A stretch of 64,000 nucleotides of DNA from Phormidium tenue FACHB-1052. Its GTDB lineage: Bacteria > Cyanobacteriota > Cyanobacteriia > Phormidesmidales > Phormidesmidaceae. Both the position numbers and the translations under genes were made by a program. Location of the stretch: positions 1 through 64,000 of the forward strand of contig NZ_JACJQN010000014.1 in NCBI RefSeq assembly GCF_014696675.1. The letters run 5' to 3'. This document shows, in pieces, positions 36,898 through 45,765 of the stretch. The notes below the pieces were generated by a model. The model had not been told where the DNA came from and did not search any database. It was given only the letters and a program-made list of their open reading frames with translations. Positions within the stretch are counted from its first letter, which is position 1; every line of letters begins with the position of its first letter.

Positions 36898-37371
36898 CTA
36901 AAAGAATCCTTCAAAGGCCTTCAGTGCCTCATCTTCGAGCACAGGGCCAACCACTTTAACCGGTCGCTTGCCGTGCTTGAGCACCTCGCGGCTGGCTAGC
37001 GGTAGCTGAAAGGGAGACTCACCCTGGATGCTGTAGAGGCGATCGCTGCTCAAGGCATATACCAGCCGCCCCACCCCACTCCAAAAGATTGCCCCGGCGC
37101 ACATAGGGCAGGGTTCGGTGCTGGCGTAGAGGGTGCAGTCTTTGAGGGTGTCTGGGCTGAGGTTTTTATCCATTTGCCGCAGCAGTACGGTTTCGGCGTG
37201 GCCGGTGCAGTCGCGCTCGGTGATTTGGTTGTTTTCGGCTTCGGCCAGCACCTGGCCTGAGGCATCGGCCAGCACGGCACCAAAGGGGCGGTTGCCGGCC
37301 TCGCGGGCGCTATGGGAGAGGGCGATCGCCCGCCGCACATGGCCTAAATCTTGCTCACTCACATCGCTCAT
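36898..37371 (-). CDS. Nucleoside/nucleobase deaminase (CMP/dCMP-type zinc fold)
   Basis: 157 residues. Zinc and catalytic residues are intact: HAET supplies His and the proton-shuttling Glu, and PCPMCAGAIFWSG supplies two Cys. The GRLVYALSS and C-terminal regions resemble guanine deaminase-like and TadA-like proteins, and the substrate cannot be fixed from sequence. Start ATG 37371 has GGAG upstream. Confidence 0.85.
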   Translation of the reverse strand: MSDVSEQDLGHVRRAIALSHSAREAGNRPFGAVLADASGQVLAEAENNQITERDCTGHAETVLLRQMDKNLSPDTLKDCTLYASTEPCPMCAGAIFWSGVGRLVYALSSDRLYSIQGESPFQLPLASREVLKHGKRPVKVVGPVLEDEALKAFEGFF

Positions 37372-37421
37372 TCGCCACACTCCAATTGATTGCTCACCCA
37401 ATCATGCCACTAGAGTTGGGG

Positions 37422-38198
37422 CTACTTAGGAAAGCCGTTGGGAATCTCAAAGCGATCGCCCGTGCGGCAGTATTCATAGCCCGCCATCCGCCCGATCGCC
37501 CCCACTTTATCCACATCAATCCGGTTGTTCTCGCCCAGCACGTCGTCGCGCACAAACAGGTGCACCACCTGGCCAATCACGGCGTTGCTGAATTGAGGAA
37601 TGAATTTGCAAAAGCAACAGTTGCTGCATCGGCCCCCCAACCCCCCAATTTTGGGGGACTTTGAAGTCATCTGGTTCCCCCCAGAATTGGGGGGCTAGGG
37701 GGGCAAATCATACTGCTGATCAGCAACGCCGCCAATCACAATGTGAAACTCGCCCACCGGCACAATTTGCAGGGTGCGGCACTCAAAGGCCACGGGCGAC
37801 TCGGCCACGCGGGGCGGCTGAATCACCCGGCTGGGAGCGGGGGAGAGATTCACATAGTCAAATTCCGACTCGCCGTAGGGCAGCGGCTCGGCGCATTCTG
37901 CCACCTGGTGAGCGTAGGACTCAACCGCCAGGTTGATCACGTATTCCCCAGTGCCGCCCTCGTTGGCAGGGCGCACGTTGCGCAGGGTGTCTTTTTCGCT
38001 GCCGTCGGGCTTGAGGCTGATGCTAAACATCAGCGCTAGGGGTTTGTGGCCCGCCGCGTTGAAGTAGGAGAAGGGTGCCAGGTTGGCCACGCCCTCGGGA
38101 GAAAGGCTGGAGACAAAGGCAATTGGTCGAGGCACAACGCTGCCGATCAACAGCTTATAGCGAGTCGAGGGGTCGAGAAGCTCAGGGTCAATTTCCAT
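37422..38198 (-). pseudogene. Flavin reductase family gene split by a MITE
   Basis: The 5' part (38198 to about 37731) encodes a flavin reductase-like FMN-binding protein: STRYKLLIGSVVPRPIAFVS, NLAPFSYFNAAGHKPLALMF, GEYVINLAVESYAHQV, ending ...VGEFHIVIG. The MITE then introduces twelve foreign residues and a TAG near 37695. The original 3' end resumes on the other side in the same frame (GQVVHLFVRDDVLGENNRID...FEIPNGFPK, stop at 37422). Removing the element and one TSD copy restores one open frame of about 205 residues. The surviving 167-residue product lacks the last strand and helix, so activity is doubtful. Confidence 0.88.
37572..37739. mobile_element. MITE copy 2 inside the flavin reductase gene
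   Basis: A 150-bp element (37581-37730) has terminal inverted repeats GGCGTTGCTGA/TCAGCAACGCC, extending imperfectly for about 28 bp. GCCAATCAC flanks both sides (37572-37580 and 37731-37739). A 9-bp duplication and GGC-GTTGCTGAAT ends resemble IS5-family IS903-type elements, whose ends begin GGCTTTGTTGAAT. It encodes no transposase and would need one in trans. Confidence 0.9.
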
Positions 38199-38375
38199 GG
38201 GGGTCGGGGTGCAACAAAGGCAGTCGCAGGCATTTTGCCACGTTTCGCCCGCTGCGACTGAGCCCTCCGTAGCTAACCCCGACATACCCACCATGAATTT
38301 GGCTGTCCTAGCCAAACAATCCCATCGCTACCAATGGCCGCTGTACGTTGCTGTCAGTGACCTGGCGATCGCCGC

Positions 38376-39212
38376 TTACGAACCGCGCTGTTCAACCTGC
38401 AAGACCAGGATATGGACATCAGCGGGCTCTTTGACCAGCGTTTCTGGAGGAGTTACCGTCGGCCAAACCGTCTTTAACTCTTGCAAACTTTTGGCGATCG
38501 CCGCATGGTCTTCGGCGCGGGTCTGCTCCATCTCTTGAGCAATGGTTTGATATAGCTGGTCAGAATACAAAACAAACCCGCGCGAGTCTTGATACTCAAC
38601 CGCTTCCACAATTTTGCCATCCACCACGGCGGCTTCATACTCTTCAGCGGCGGTTTTGAGGACGTGGCTGATGACTTCTAGCACAAAGTCAGGGGATTGG
38701 CGCTGGTCGGCGGGCAAGGCCGCGATCGCTCCATCAATCGCAGCGATCGATTCGTCAAACTCGGTTTTGAGCTGAGGGCTCTCGGGGGCAGACTTAGTTA
38801 GGTCAAGCAGCTCATTGAGCTGGTCTTTGAAGGGCGTGACATTGCGCTCGGCGAGTTGAGCCTCGACACCACCATAGAGTTCTTCAACCGGGTGGCCAAT
38901 GTGGGGTTCAGCCTCTGCATAGCTCCCGGCGGCGATCAATTCTTCTGCCACCATCAGGTGGCCTTTCATCAGCGCCAGGGTGGTCATGTAGTCGGCGTCG
39001 GGATTGCTGGTGGCTCCAGCTTCGCCACCTTCACCACCTTCGCCGCCCTCGCCACCTTCACCGCCTTCGCCGCCCCCATGGGCCATATCTGCCGTGGGAG
39101 CGGTATCGGCACCGACTTCACCACCTTCGGAGGCTGGCCCGCCACAGGCCCCTACCGCCGCCGCTAAACCAACCGCTAGAAACAGCTCTACAGGCTTGAG
39201 TTGCTTTGCCAT
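38376..39212 (-). CDS. Lipoprotein with Gly-Glu-Gly repeat
   Basis: 278 residues. The signal ends AAAVGAC (lipobox), then a low-complexity (GEGGEG)n linker and a helical domain (about 75-265) with regularly spaced His and Glu (HLMVAEELI, EPHIGHPVEELY). It lies 113 nt downstream of the multicopper oxidase on the same strand, so a shared role in periplasmic metal handling is inferred. No named family is recognised with confidence. Confidence 0.75.
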   Translation of the reverse strand: MAKQLKPVELFLAVGLAAAVGACGGPASEGGEVGADTAPTADMAHGGGEGGEGGEGGEGGEGGEAGATSNPDADYMTTLALMKGHLMVAEELIAAGSYAEAEPHIGHPVEELYGGVEAQLAERNVTPFKDQLNELLDLTKSAPESPQLKTEFDESIAAIDGAIAALPADQRQSPDFVLEVISHVLKTAAEEYEAAVVDGKIVEAVEYQDSRGFVLYSDQLYQTIAQEMEQTRAEDHAAIAKSLQELKTVWPTVTPPETLVKEPADVHILVLQVEQRGS

Positions 39213-39325
39213 ATCAGTATCAATTGAGAATAAATTGCATTTAATCTTGTGTCTATGAGCCTAGGACTATATGAGATCGCATGTCAATAAGCTCCAAGGC
39301 GATCGCGACGAGGCAGGCGACAAAC

Positions 39326-40330
39326 CTAGGCTGGCAACACATCAAATAGCCCCATGCAGCCGTGCTCTGCGATCGCATCCTGATGCGGGTGAAACATATA
39401 TTGGCCGGGATAGGGGTAGGCAAACTCTAGGATGTGGCGCTCAGCAGTGCCCATGGTGATCACGTCAGAATCGCCGGTTGAGGTGAGGGTGCGCCCCGTC
39501 GGAAAAATCTGAAACAGGTTGGCATGAATGTGGAAGGTCACCGCTACGTCAAACTCAATCATGTTGAGCAGATACAGCCGCACCCGCTGGTTTTGGTAAA
39601 TGGGAATCGGATGATCGCGGTAGTAGTTGGGAATGCCGTTAAAGGCATACAGCTCGTTGTGCCCATCGTTATTGATGTCAAAGCCGCCCATCACCAGCAC
39701 CATCTCGTCGGCAGGTGGACGGCCCTCGGGCGGATCCACAATAAACAGACCATAGAGCCCCTTGCTAATGTGACGCGTCACCGGGGCGACGTGGCAATGG
39801 TAGGGATGCACGCCAAACGGCCCGGCCTCAAACTCATACACCATCGTCTGACCATGGCGAATTGGCTGAACCCCATCCATCTCGGCGGGGTGAATGCCGT
39901 GGAAGTGCAGACTGTGGGAATGCCCGTCCTGGTTGTGGAAAATAATCCTCACCCGCTCCCCGGCTTTAGCTCGCAAGGTGGGGCCTGGCACTCTGCCGTT
40001 GAGGTTCCAGCTCATGAAGGTAATGGCACTGTTGAGCTGGAGGGGTGAGCTGTTGGCCGTCACCTCAAACTCACGCACGGTGCGACCGTTGTCTGACTTG
40101 AGGGTGCCGTAGTCAAAGTCGCGCAGCAGGGCCATGGGGTCAAAGCTGTTGTCGGTCGGCGGCCCATAGCCCTCAGGCAGCGGGGGAATGCGCGCGGCCT
40201 GCGATTGCCCCACCCAGGCCGACCCGACTACTGCCGCCGTCGCAACTGCCCCGATGCCCCCAGCCCCCCAGCCCAAAAATTGACGCCGTGACCAGGCCGT
40301 CGGAAATTTTGCCAAGGGTTGTTTAGCCAT
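39326..40330 (-). CDS. Two-domain multicopper oxidase, Tat-exported
   Basis: 334 residues. The N-terminus has a twin-arginine signal (SRRQFLGWGAGG). Two cupredoxin domains follow with copper ligands SLHFHG, HPYHCHVAPVTRH, FHIHANLF and MFHPHQDAIAEHGCMG. It is shorter than three-domain laccases and fits two-domain oxidases, which act as trimers. Candidate substrates are Cu(I), Fe(II), Mn(II) or phenolics; nitrite reductase is less likely because HCH replaces the type 1 pattern of NirK. It heads a two-gene unit with the lipoprotein. Confidence 0.88.
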   Translation of the reverse strand: MAKQPLAKFPTAWSRRQFLGWGAGGIGAVATAAVVGSAWVGQSQAARIPPLPEGYGPPTDNSFDPMALLRDFDYGTLKSDNGRTVREFEVTANSSPLQLNSAITFMSWNLNGRVPGPTLRAKAGERVRIIFHNQDGHSHSLHFHGIHPAEMDGVQPIRHGQTMVYEFEAGPFGVHPYHCHVAPVTRHISKGLYGLFIVDPPEGRPPADEMVLVMGGFDINNDGHNELYAFNGIPNYYRDHPIPIYQNQRVRLYLLNMIEFDVAVTFHIHANLFQIFPTGRTLTSTGDSDVITMGTAERHILEFAYPYPGQYMFHPHQDAIAEHGCMGLFDVLPA

Positions 40331-40404
40331 GCCAAAGAAAAAACCATCTTCTTGAGAATAGTTCTTAATGGCCCGAATTGTTAGCTCTCTAGGCTTTGAG
40401 ACCT

Positions 40405-41238
40405 CTAGCGGCAGTAGTCATTAACCGGCTGCGCGGCTTGGATTGTGATCGGTGACCACTGACGAATGACAAACTCGCTTAAGCCCACATGGTCTGGACG
40501 GGCTGGGTCAAGGGTTGCCCAGTCGGCGCGATCGCCCCAATCATAGGTATAGCCTAGCTGAGTCCAGGGGTAGGGCAGAGCGCCAGGAGGTTCCGCGCCA
40601 TTGATTGCGATCGGCTGTCCCTGGTATTGATAGCGCTGATCATACTGGGCATAGAACCAGTGCAGATAGCTACTCGGCACCGAGGCAAATTCGTTGGCGG
40701 TGCGAAAGGTCAGCTCGGCCTCATGGTCGGTAATCTCAGGATCGGGGCTGGGGCGAAAGAGAAACTGTGGCTCGACCCAGACCTCAACCACCCGACGATT
40801 GGCCGATTGGACAGCGGGTTCTGGTGGCAAGCCGAGCACCTGGCCCAGGCGGGCCGCTAAGGAAATCTCCGGCGTTGGGGTGTAGGCTTTACAAAAGTTC
40901 TGCAAGTCTGGAACCGCTGTGACCCAGACATCGCGGGTTACAATCAGCCGACTCCCCACATTTTGGGTGTAGCCCACCCAGTCGGCCCAAGTCGCCATTA
41001 AAACGCTGCCATGGTCATCCCAGGTGAGGGCGCTGTTGTAGCGGGTAATGGCGGTCAGGTCTCTAAAGACTTCGCTGGGTTCTGGCGTTCTGGCATCTTC
41101 GACGGCATTCCAATAGGCCGGTGGTGGTGCGATCGCCCCTGATTGAGCCTGCACCGGGCTTGCGATCGCACCACCAATCTCAGCCAGTCCCAGCACAATG
41201 GCTCCAATGCTGAAGCGTAGCGTTTGCCTAGAGTTCAT
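40405..41238 (-). CDS. Secreted hypothetical protein
   Basis: 277 residues with a signal peptide (hydrophobic 9-29, cleavage after VQA). The mature part is rich in Trp and Tyr (SYLHWFYAQYDQRYQYQG, YPWTQLGYTYDWG) and has two Cys. ATG 41238 is preferred over ATG 41244. No family is recognised. It is 74 nt upstream of the multicopper oxidase on the same strand and may belong to that unit. Confidence 0.7.
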   Translation of the reverse strand: MNSRQTLRFSIGAIVLGLAEIGGAIASPVQAQSGAIAPPPAYWNAVEDARTPEPSEVFRDLTAITRYNSALTWDDHGSVLMATWADWVGYTQNVGSRLIVTRDVWVTAVPDLQNFCKAYTPTPEISLAARLGQVLGLPPEPAVQSANRRVVEVWVEPQFLFRPSPDPEITDHEAELTFRTANEFASVPSSYLHWFYAQYDQRYQYQGQPIAINGAEPPGALPYPWTQLGYTYDWGDRADWATLDPARPDHVGLSEFVIRQWSPITIQAAQPVNDYCR

Positions 41239-41383
41239 GACCATGCCATGCCACAGAGTTGTATTGCGTTTAGAGTGCCCAGATGTGGCGATCGCAGAAA
41301 GCATAAGCGCTATAGGTTGGATCGAGCACTAGCGCAACCTAAAAGCGTTAAGCCCAGTGTTGGTCATACTTCGTTTTACCAAA

Positions 41384-41590
41384 CTACCCATCTAAGTCTT
41401 GAATCATTTGGCGGACTGTTGAAATCAATTGAGGTATGTCATCTCTCCAAATATCATAGATTTGCTGTTCATCTACCTCAAAAGAAACATGAGCCAGAAT
41501 ATTTCTCAAACCCATATTTTCTTGCAAAGGAATCTGAGGATAAGCCGCTAGCAGGCCTCCCTTTGTTTTTTGATTGATTTGCTTAACGAT
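41384..41590 (-). pseudogene. 5'-truncated hepT (DUF86) toxin remnant
   Basis: An open frame without a start codon encodes AAYPQIPLQENMGLRNILAH and a C-terminal DIWRDDIPQLISTVRQMIQD, the C-terminal half of HepT with its RX4H motif (RNILAH). The N-terminal half is absent: a TAG lies at 41593 and the nucleotidyltransferase gene stops at 41608. The Tyr that usually follows as RX4HXY is Ser or Phe here. This explains the otherwise lone MntA-like gene. Confidence 0.8.
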
Positions 41591-41607
41591 CTAGTAGTAG
41601 ACCGTCA

Positions 41608-41931
41608 TCAGACATAGATGGCTTCTCTGTCTAAACGTGCCTTAAAGCGAGGATTCATGTTCTCATGGTAGCGGATAACGTCTACGGGGAGGTTTATAAG
41701 CTCAATGAGGTCTAGCCTCAGTCGAGACGTCAGTAATAAGTTGGGGTAGTCCGTCTTGAACACAACATCCACATCGCTGTCAGGGCTGGCTTTTCCACGG
41801 GCGTAGGAGCCAAAATAGCCCAAAGCAGTTAGCTGAAAGCTTTCTCCCCGTTGCTCTTTAAACTCTCGCAAAAGCTTTTGCAGTTGCGCTGGGGAGATTG
41901 CCAGTTGGCTTTCTGTTTTCAAAATGGCCAT
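41608..41931 (-). CDS. MntA-like minimal nucleotidyltransferase
   Basis: 107 residues. The motif GSX10DXD is exact: G41-S42, D53, D55 (GYFGSYARGKASPDSDVDVV). MntA antitoxins neutralise HepT by adding AMP groups. Here the gene is intact but its HepT partner, 18 nt downstream, survives only as a fragment. Confidence 0.85.
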   Translation of the reverse strand: MAILKTESQLAISPAQLQKLLREFKEQRGESFQLTALGYFGSYARGKASPDSDVDVVFKTDYPNLLLTSRLRLDLIELINLPVDVIRYHENMNPRFKARLDREAIYV

Positions 41932-42081
41932 GGCGTTACGTAGTTTAATTAGCCTGACTCTAGTAATTTTAGCGTGTGTGCTTTTCGAATAAACAACGTT
42001 GTAAGTTAGGTAGAGCGCTAGCAGAATCCAATATGGATAAATCTAGTGTTGGGTTACACCTCGTTTCACCCAAATTACTTA

Positions 42082-43188
42082 CTACGGGCATTCTTTAAGA
42101 ATCAAAGCGAGTAGTCCTTTAATCTCAGCGTCTACCAACACAGGGTCAGAATCATAGGGGAAGTGACTGCCATAGCGAAAGTGCCCTTGTAAACTTGGAT
42201 GAGGAGAGACTTCAATCTGTTTCGCTTGCAACCATTGACTCAGTTGGGTATCGAAACCATCATACCCTTGGGTTTTAGGCACGCCCTTGAAAAAATTATC
42301 ATCCTTAATACGAATATCCCAACCATCTATGCTTAAATCCGCTACGATACCAATACCATAACCATGCGAAACAGGAATCCAATATCCAACAGCTTCTCTA
42401 AGCGATTTATCTCGAAGGCCGCTGCTATAAAACCAGAGCTTAACTGTATCTGATTCTTTCTCTCTCATTAATTCTGCCAAAGTACCTGCCTTTTTCTTCA
42501 TTTCTTTCTGCAAACTTGTTACTTTTTGCAGCAAAGAGATAGTGTCTTCCTCATGGGATCTTAGGAACGTCAGAAATTCTTGATTCATTACTCTTGCATC
42601 GTATAAGTTCTGAGTGGTTTGAATGAAGTCCAAAAGAAAGATTAAATATCGATTATCTGCATTGATAATTTGAGATCCAATTCGATTAAGAATCTCTTGG
42701 CAAAAAGATTTATACAAGACCGGCTTGAAATTCCCTATGTTAGCTCCTGGGGGAACATCAAAGAGCGTCAACAGAATCAATACAATCGGTCGCTGGCTAG
42801 CAGCTTTATTTGCGTGCTCCTCGTAGTCTATAAAGGGATTAATTGCAGCATGAAAAATCTTGTTCTCGATGACGATTACAGCATCTGGATAGGCATCAAT
42901 CAGTAGATCGATTCTTTTGCCCGAAGACGTAATAACCTCTCGCGATACGAAAACAACCTGCGGATTGCTGATTGTGACAGGGGTTGCTACCAGAGAAAGT
43001 AATGCTTCTAGAAGCAGCGCGCCTAAGCCATGCTCAGCATTTGGGTTGAAATAAAAGTCGAGCACATTGCTGGCAACATTTTCCAGGTGAGGATATGACG
43101 TAATCTCCATGAATGTTGGAGAACGCTTCTCATGGAAGGCTATCCGGCGAAAACGAGCTAAGGCTTCTGACAAGCTCTCATAATTCAT
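42082..43188 (-). CDS. PD-(D/E)XK nuclease family protein
   Basis: 368 residues. The nuclease core is visible as GKRIDLLIDAYPDAVIVIENKI (D then E-x-K), preceded by helical ASNVLDFYFNPNAEHGLG. The C-terminal half (about 200-368) holds a coiled-coil stretch (LLQKVTSLQKEMKKKAGTLAELM) and an unidentified domain. The gene is AT-richer than its neighbours and has no HIP1 site, suggesting acquisition. A defence or mobile-element role is inference. Confidence 0.8.
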   Translation of the reverse strand: MNYESLSEALARFRRIAFHEKRSPTFMEITSYPHLENVASNVLDFYFNPNAEHGLGALLLEALLSLVATPVTISNPQVVFVSREVITSSGKRIDLLIDAYPDAVIVIENKIFHAAINPFIDYEEHANKAASQRPIVLILLTLFDVPPGANIGNFKPVLYKSFCQEILNRIGSQIINADNRYLIFLLDFIQTTQNLYDARVMNQEFLTFLRSHEEDTISLLQKVTSLQKEMKKKAGTLAELMREKESDTVKLWFYSSGLRDKSLREAVGYWIPVSHGYGIGIVADLSIDGWDIRIKDDNFFKGVPKTQGYDGFDTQLSQWLQAKQIEVSPHPSLQGHFRYGSHFPYDSDPVLVDAEIKGLLALILKECP

Positions 43189-43221
43189 AGGGATGAGGAA
43201 AACTATTTTCTAGAAGTTACC

Positions 43222-43458
43222 TTAAGCGCCCGTAACAGAATTTGCGTCTAACCGTTCTGCTAGCCACAGTTTAATAATGGCTTCGCGTTGAATCCCTAAC
43301 CGCTGGGCTTCCTTATCCAAAGCGGCTACCATCCACTGTGGAAAAGTGACCTCAATTGCTTGGGGTTCTAGTCCAGGTCGTCTTGAGGTAGAGAGGTCAA
43401 AGTACTCCAGCACGTCTTCACCGTCATCGAATTTGCGATCTAGGTCTTTAGCATTCAT
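43222..43458 (-). CDS. BrnA/CopG-like antitoxin
   Basis: 78 residues from ATG 43458. The C-terminus has a ribbon-helix-helix-like segment (AIEVTFPQWMVAALDKEAQRLGIQREAIIKLWLAERL). It follows and overlaps the BrnT-like toxin gene by 11 nt, which is the toxin-first order typical of BrnT/BrnA pairs. Confidence 0.82.
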   Translation of the reverse strand: MNAKDLDRKFDDGEDVLEYFDLSTSRRPGLEPQAIEVTFPQWMVAALDKEAQRLGIQREAIIKLWLAERLDANSVTGA

Positions 43459-43708
43459 ACAGCGATACCTCATTGTCGCGGGAGCGGCGTACAGAAATAA
43501 TGCGGATGTTCATACCTCGGTAGGTGATGATCGCAGACCAGTATTTTCCCTTAATCTTACCAATTACTAAGAAGCGCGGTTCTACTGCCGATATAGCCTG
43601 TAGCTCTATCCGATACTGATCGTGCCAGAGCAGCTTGGCTGTCTCAAAATCAATGCCGTGTTTCGCTAAGTTGCTTTGGCTTTTATTGGGGTCATACTCA
43701 AACTGCAC
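43448..43708 (-). CDS. BrnT family toxin
   Basis: 86 residues with the BrnT pattern: FEYDPNKSQSNLAKHGIDFE at the start, RFLVIGKIKGKYWSAIITYRG and the final IRIISVRRSRDNE. BrnT is a RelE-like ribonuclease that inhibits translation and is held by BrnA. Confidence 0.9.
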   Translation of the reverse strand: MQFEYDPNKSQSNLAKHGIDFETAKLLWHDQYRIELQAISAVEPRFLVIGKIKGKYWSAIITYRGMNIRIISVRRSRDNEVSLYEC

Positions 43709-43760
43709 TACAAAGCCTGTTTAGAGATATTCCGAAAACTTTTTCATACGGGATCCTGCC

Positions 43761-43799
43761 AAAAAACAGATCCCAGGGTTTTCAAAAACTCTGGGATCT
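43761..43799 (-). terminator. Rho-independent terminator of the branching enzyme gene
   Basis: On the minus strand AGATCCCAG (43799-43791) pairs with CTGGGATCT (43776-43768), followed by a T-run (43766-43761). It lies directly after the GH57 gene stop. Confidence 0.85.
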
Positions 43800-43807
43800 T
43801 AAACTCG

Positions 43808-45397
43808 CTATAGCGGTCGGTAGACGCGGTAGTTGATGTTGGGGAAGATGTTGTCTACTACCTCGATCTTCTCTAGCCAGCCGGAGTCGATTTTTTCGCG
43901 CAGAATGTCATCCCACAGCTTTTGGAAACGCATTAGGTGTGACCTAGTGCGCCGCACCGCATAGGGCACCATCGTCCCCGTCCGCATAATGAAAGCCCAG
44001 TCAGACGATTGCGCCAGCAGCAGTTCGCGCGCGGCCTGGTTGAGGGCGCGCCACTCTAGCTCGTCGGCGGGTTCGCGCTTGGCCAGGTCGATCATGCGCT
44101 CGGCGGCCTTGTGCAGGTGGGGGTAGATCCAGGAGTTGGTTTCGTTCAGCCAGTATTCGTGGAAGCCTTTGTAGCCCCAGCTCGACTGGGAGGGGCGGCA
44201 GACCTGCTGGGTGGGGTGGCCCTGGAGGTAGTCGGCCAGGTGGGTCATTTCGTAGGTGTTTTGGTCAAACCAGCTCTTGCGGAACAGGTAGTCGAGGAAC
44301 CAGGGGCCTTCATACCACCAGTGGCCAAACAGCTCGGCATCGTAGGGCGACACAATGATCGGCGGGCGCTGCATCAGGCCGTGGAGGTGGCCGATCTGCT
44401 GCTCACGGTTGTACATAAAGTTGGCGGCGTGCTCAGCGGCTTTTTCTTTGGCCCAGTAGGGATCGTAGAGCTGCTTGTCGGAGAGGCCCAGGCCCTTGCC
44501 GGTAATTTTGTGATATTTGATGCCCACATTCTTGCGCTGGCCGTTGGGCATGATGTAGGGCTTGATGTATTCGTATTCGGCATCCCAGCCCAGGTCGCGG
44601 TAAAACTCGCGGTACTCAGGCGCACCAGGGTAGCCCACCTGGGACGACCACACCTGCTGCGACGACTCATGATCGCGGCCAAAGGCAGCCACACCACTCT
44701 CGGTAAAGATGGGGGCGTAGCTGCCAAACCGAGGCCGGGGCCGAGCGTAGAGAATGCCGTGGCCATCGGTGAGGAAGTAGCGCAGACCGGCGTCGGCGAC
44801 CATGCGCTCGAGACCTTCGTAGTAGGCGCACTCGGGCAGCCAAATGCCTTTGGGGGGCTGACCGAAGGTGTCTTCGTAATGTTCAGCGGCCACCTGAATT
44901 TGCGCCCACACCGCTTCGGGATACATCTTCATCAGCGGTAGGTAGCCGTGGGTGGCCCCGCAGGTGATGATGTCGAGGTTGTTGCTGTCTTGGTACTGCT
45001 TAAAGGCGGTGACCAGGTCGCCGCTGTAGCTCTCCCACACGTTGCGGACGTGGTTGAACTCTTTAGCGTAGGTTTCTGCTAAGTATTGCAGGTGACCGTT
45101 GTGGACGTGGCGCTCGACCTCTAGCTCGGTGAGTTCTTCGAGCATGGCCAGGTGGGCATCGAAACGCTCTTGCAGCAGCGGGTCGCGCAGCATGGAGACC
45201 AACGGCGGGGTCATGCTCATGGTGAGCTTGAAGTCGATGCCGTCGCGTTTGAGCCCCTCAAACATGGTGAGCAGGGGCACGTAGGTCTCGATAATCGCCT
45301 CGTAGAGCCACTCTTCCTCCAAGACGTAGTCACTCTCGGGGTGTCGCACGTAGGGCAAATGGGCGTGGAGTACAAGCGCGAGATATCCAGTAGCCAT
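43808..45397 (-). CDS. GH57 1,4-alpha-glucan branching enzyme
   Basis: 529 residues, the usual length. GH57 motifs: LHAHLPYVRHPE at the N-terminus, HVHNGHLQ, THGYLP, GIWLPECAY (nucleophile Glu) and YDAELFGHWWYEGP (acid Asp). The C-terminal part holds helices and SSWGYKGF. It introduces alpha-1,6 branches into glycogen; cyanobacteria carry it alongside or in place of the GH13 enzyme GlgB. Start ATG 45397 begins the catalytic barrel. Confidence 0.92.
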   Translation of the reverse strand: MATGYLALVLHAHLPYVRHPESDYVLEEEWLYEAIIETYVPLLTMFEGLKRDGIDFKLTMSMTPPLVSMLRDPLLQERFDAHLAMLEELTELEVERHVHNGHLQYLAETYAKEFNHVRNVWESYSGDLVTAFKQYQDSNNLDIITCGATHGYLPLMKMYPEAVWAQIQVAAEHYEDTFGQPPKGIWLPECAYYEGLERMVADAGLRYFLTDGHGILYARPRPRFGSYAPIFTESGVAAFGRDHESSQQVWSSQVGYPGAPEYREFYRDLGWDAEYEYIKPYIMPNGQRKNVGIKYHKITGKGLGLSDKQLYDPYWAKEKAAEHAANFMYNREQQIGHLHGLMQRPPIIVSPYDAELFGHWWYEGPWFLDYLFRKSWFDQNTYEMTHLADYLQGHPTQQVCRPSQSSWGYKGFHEYWLNETNSWIYPHLHKAAERMIDLAKREPADELEWRALNQAARELLLAQSSDWAFIMRTGTMVPYAVRRTRSHLMRFQKLWDDILREKIDSGWLEKIEVVDNIFPNINYRVYRPL

Positions 45398-45765
45398 AGG
45401 GTGCCGTTGAGGGAAGTGAACTAAGAGCCGAGCTGTGGGGAGGGTAACCGCCGTGACCAAATTCTAGAGCAAAAGGTAAACGCTAACGGCTGTCTGGGCT
45501 GCATCCACCATCGGGGGCTGCTTGGGAGGGTTGTTTATAGGCGATCGCAGAGTCGGCACTGGTATGCCATGAAACGGTGACTCTAAAAAGTTCAGGGAGA
45601 ACTCTTTCGGGGGAAAGGCTAAGCGTCAGGGTCGGGAGGGGAGGAGTAAGGGGGTGAAGGAGGTGAGGAGGATGGGGGAGCGGTTTGGGGCGGGAGCCTA
45701 TAAAGTAGTAGCCCGAGCCTCTCAATGAATTTGGCGAACAAGAGCAATCCGGCAGACGCAAGCTT

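Noticed and set aside
39020-39075. Short DNA repeat that resembles a CRISPR or minisatellite
   Set aside because: It encodes the Gly-Glu-Gly linker of the lipoprotein in frame; there are no spacers. No CRISPR array is seen anywhere in the window.
41224-41577. Plus-strand frame of 117 codons
   Set aside because: It runs antisense through the hepT remnant and the start of the secreted protein gene; its translation has no domain character.
44111-44941. Open frame antisense to the GH57 branching enzyme
   Set aside because: Shadow of catalytic-barrel codons; no start signal or family features.
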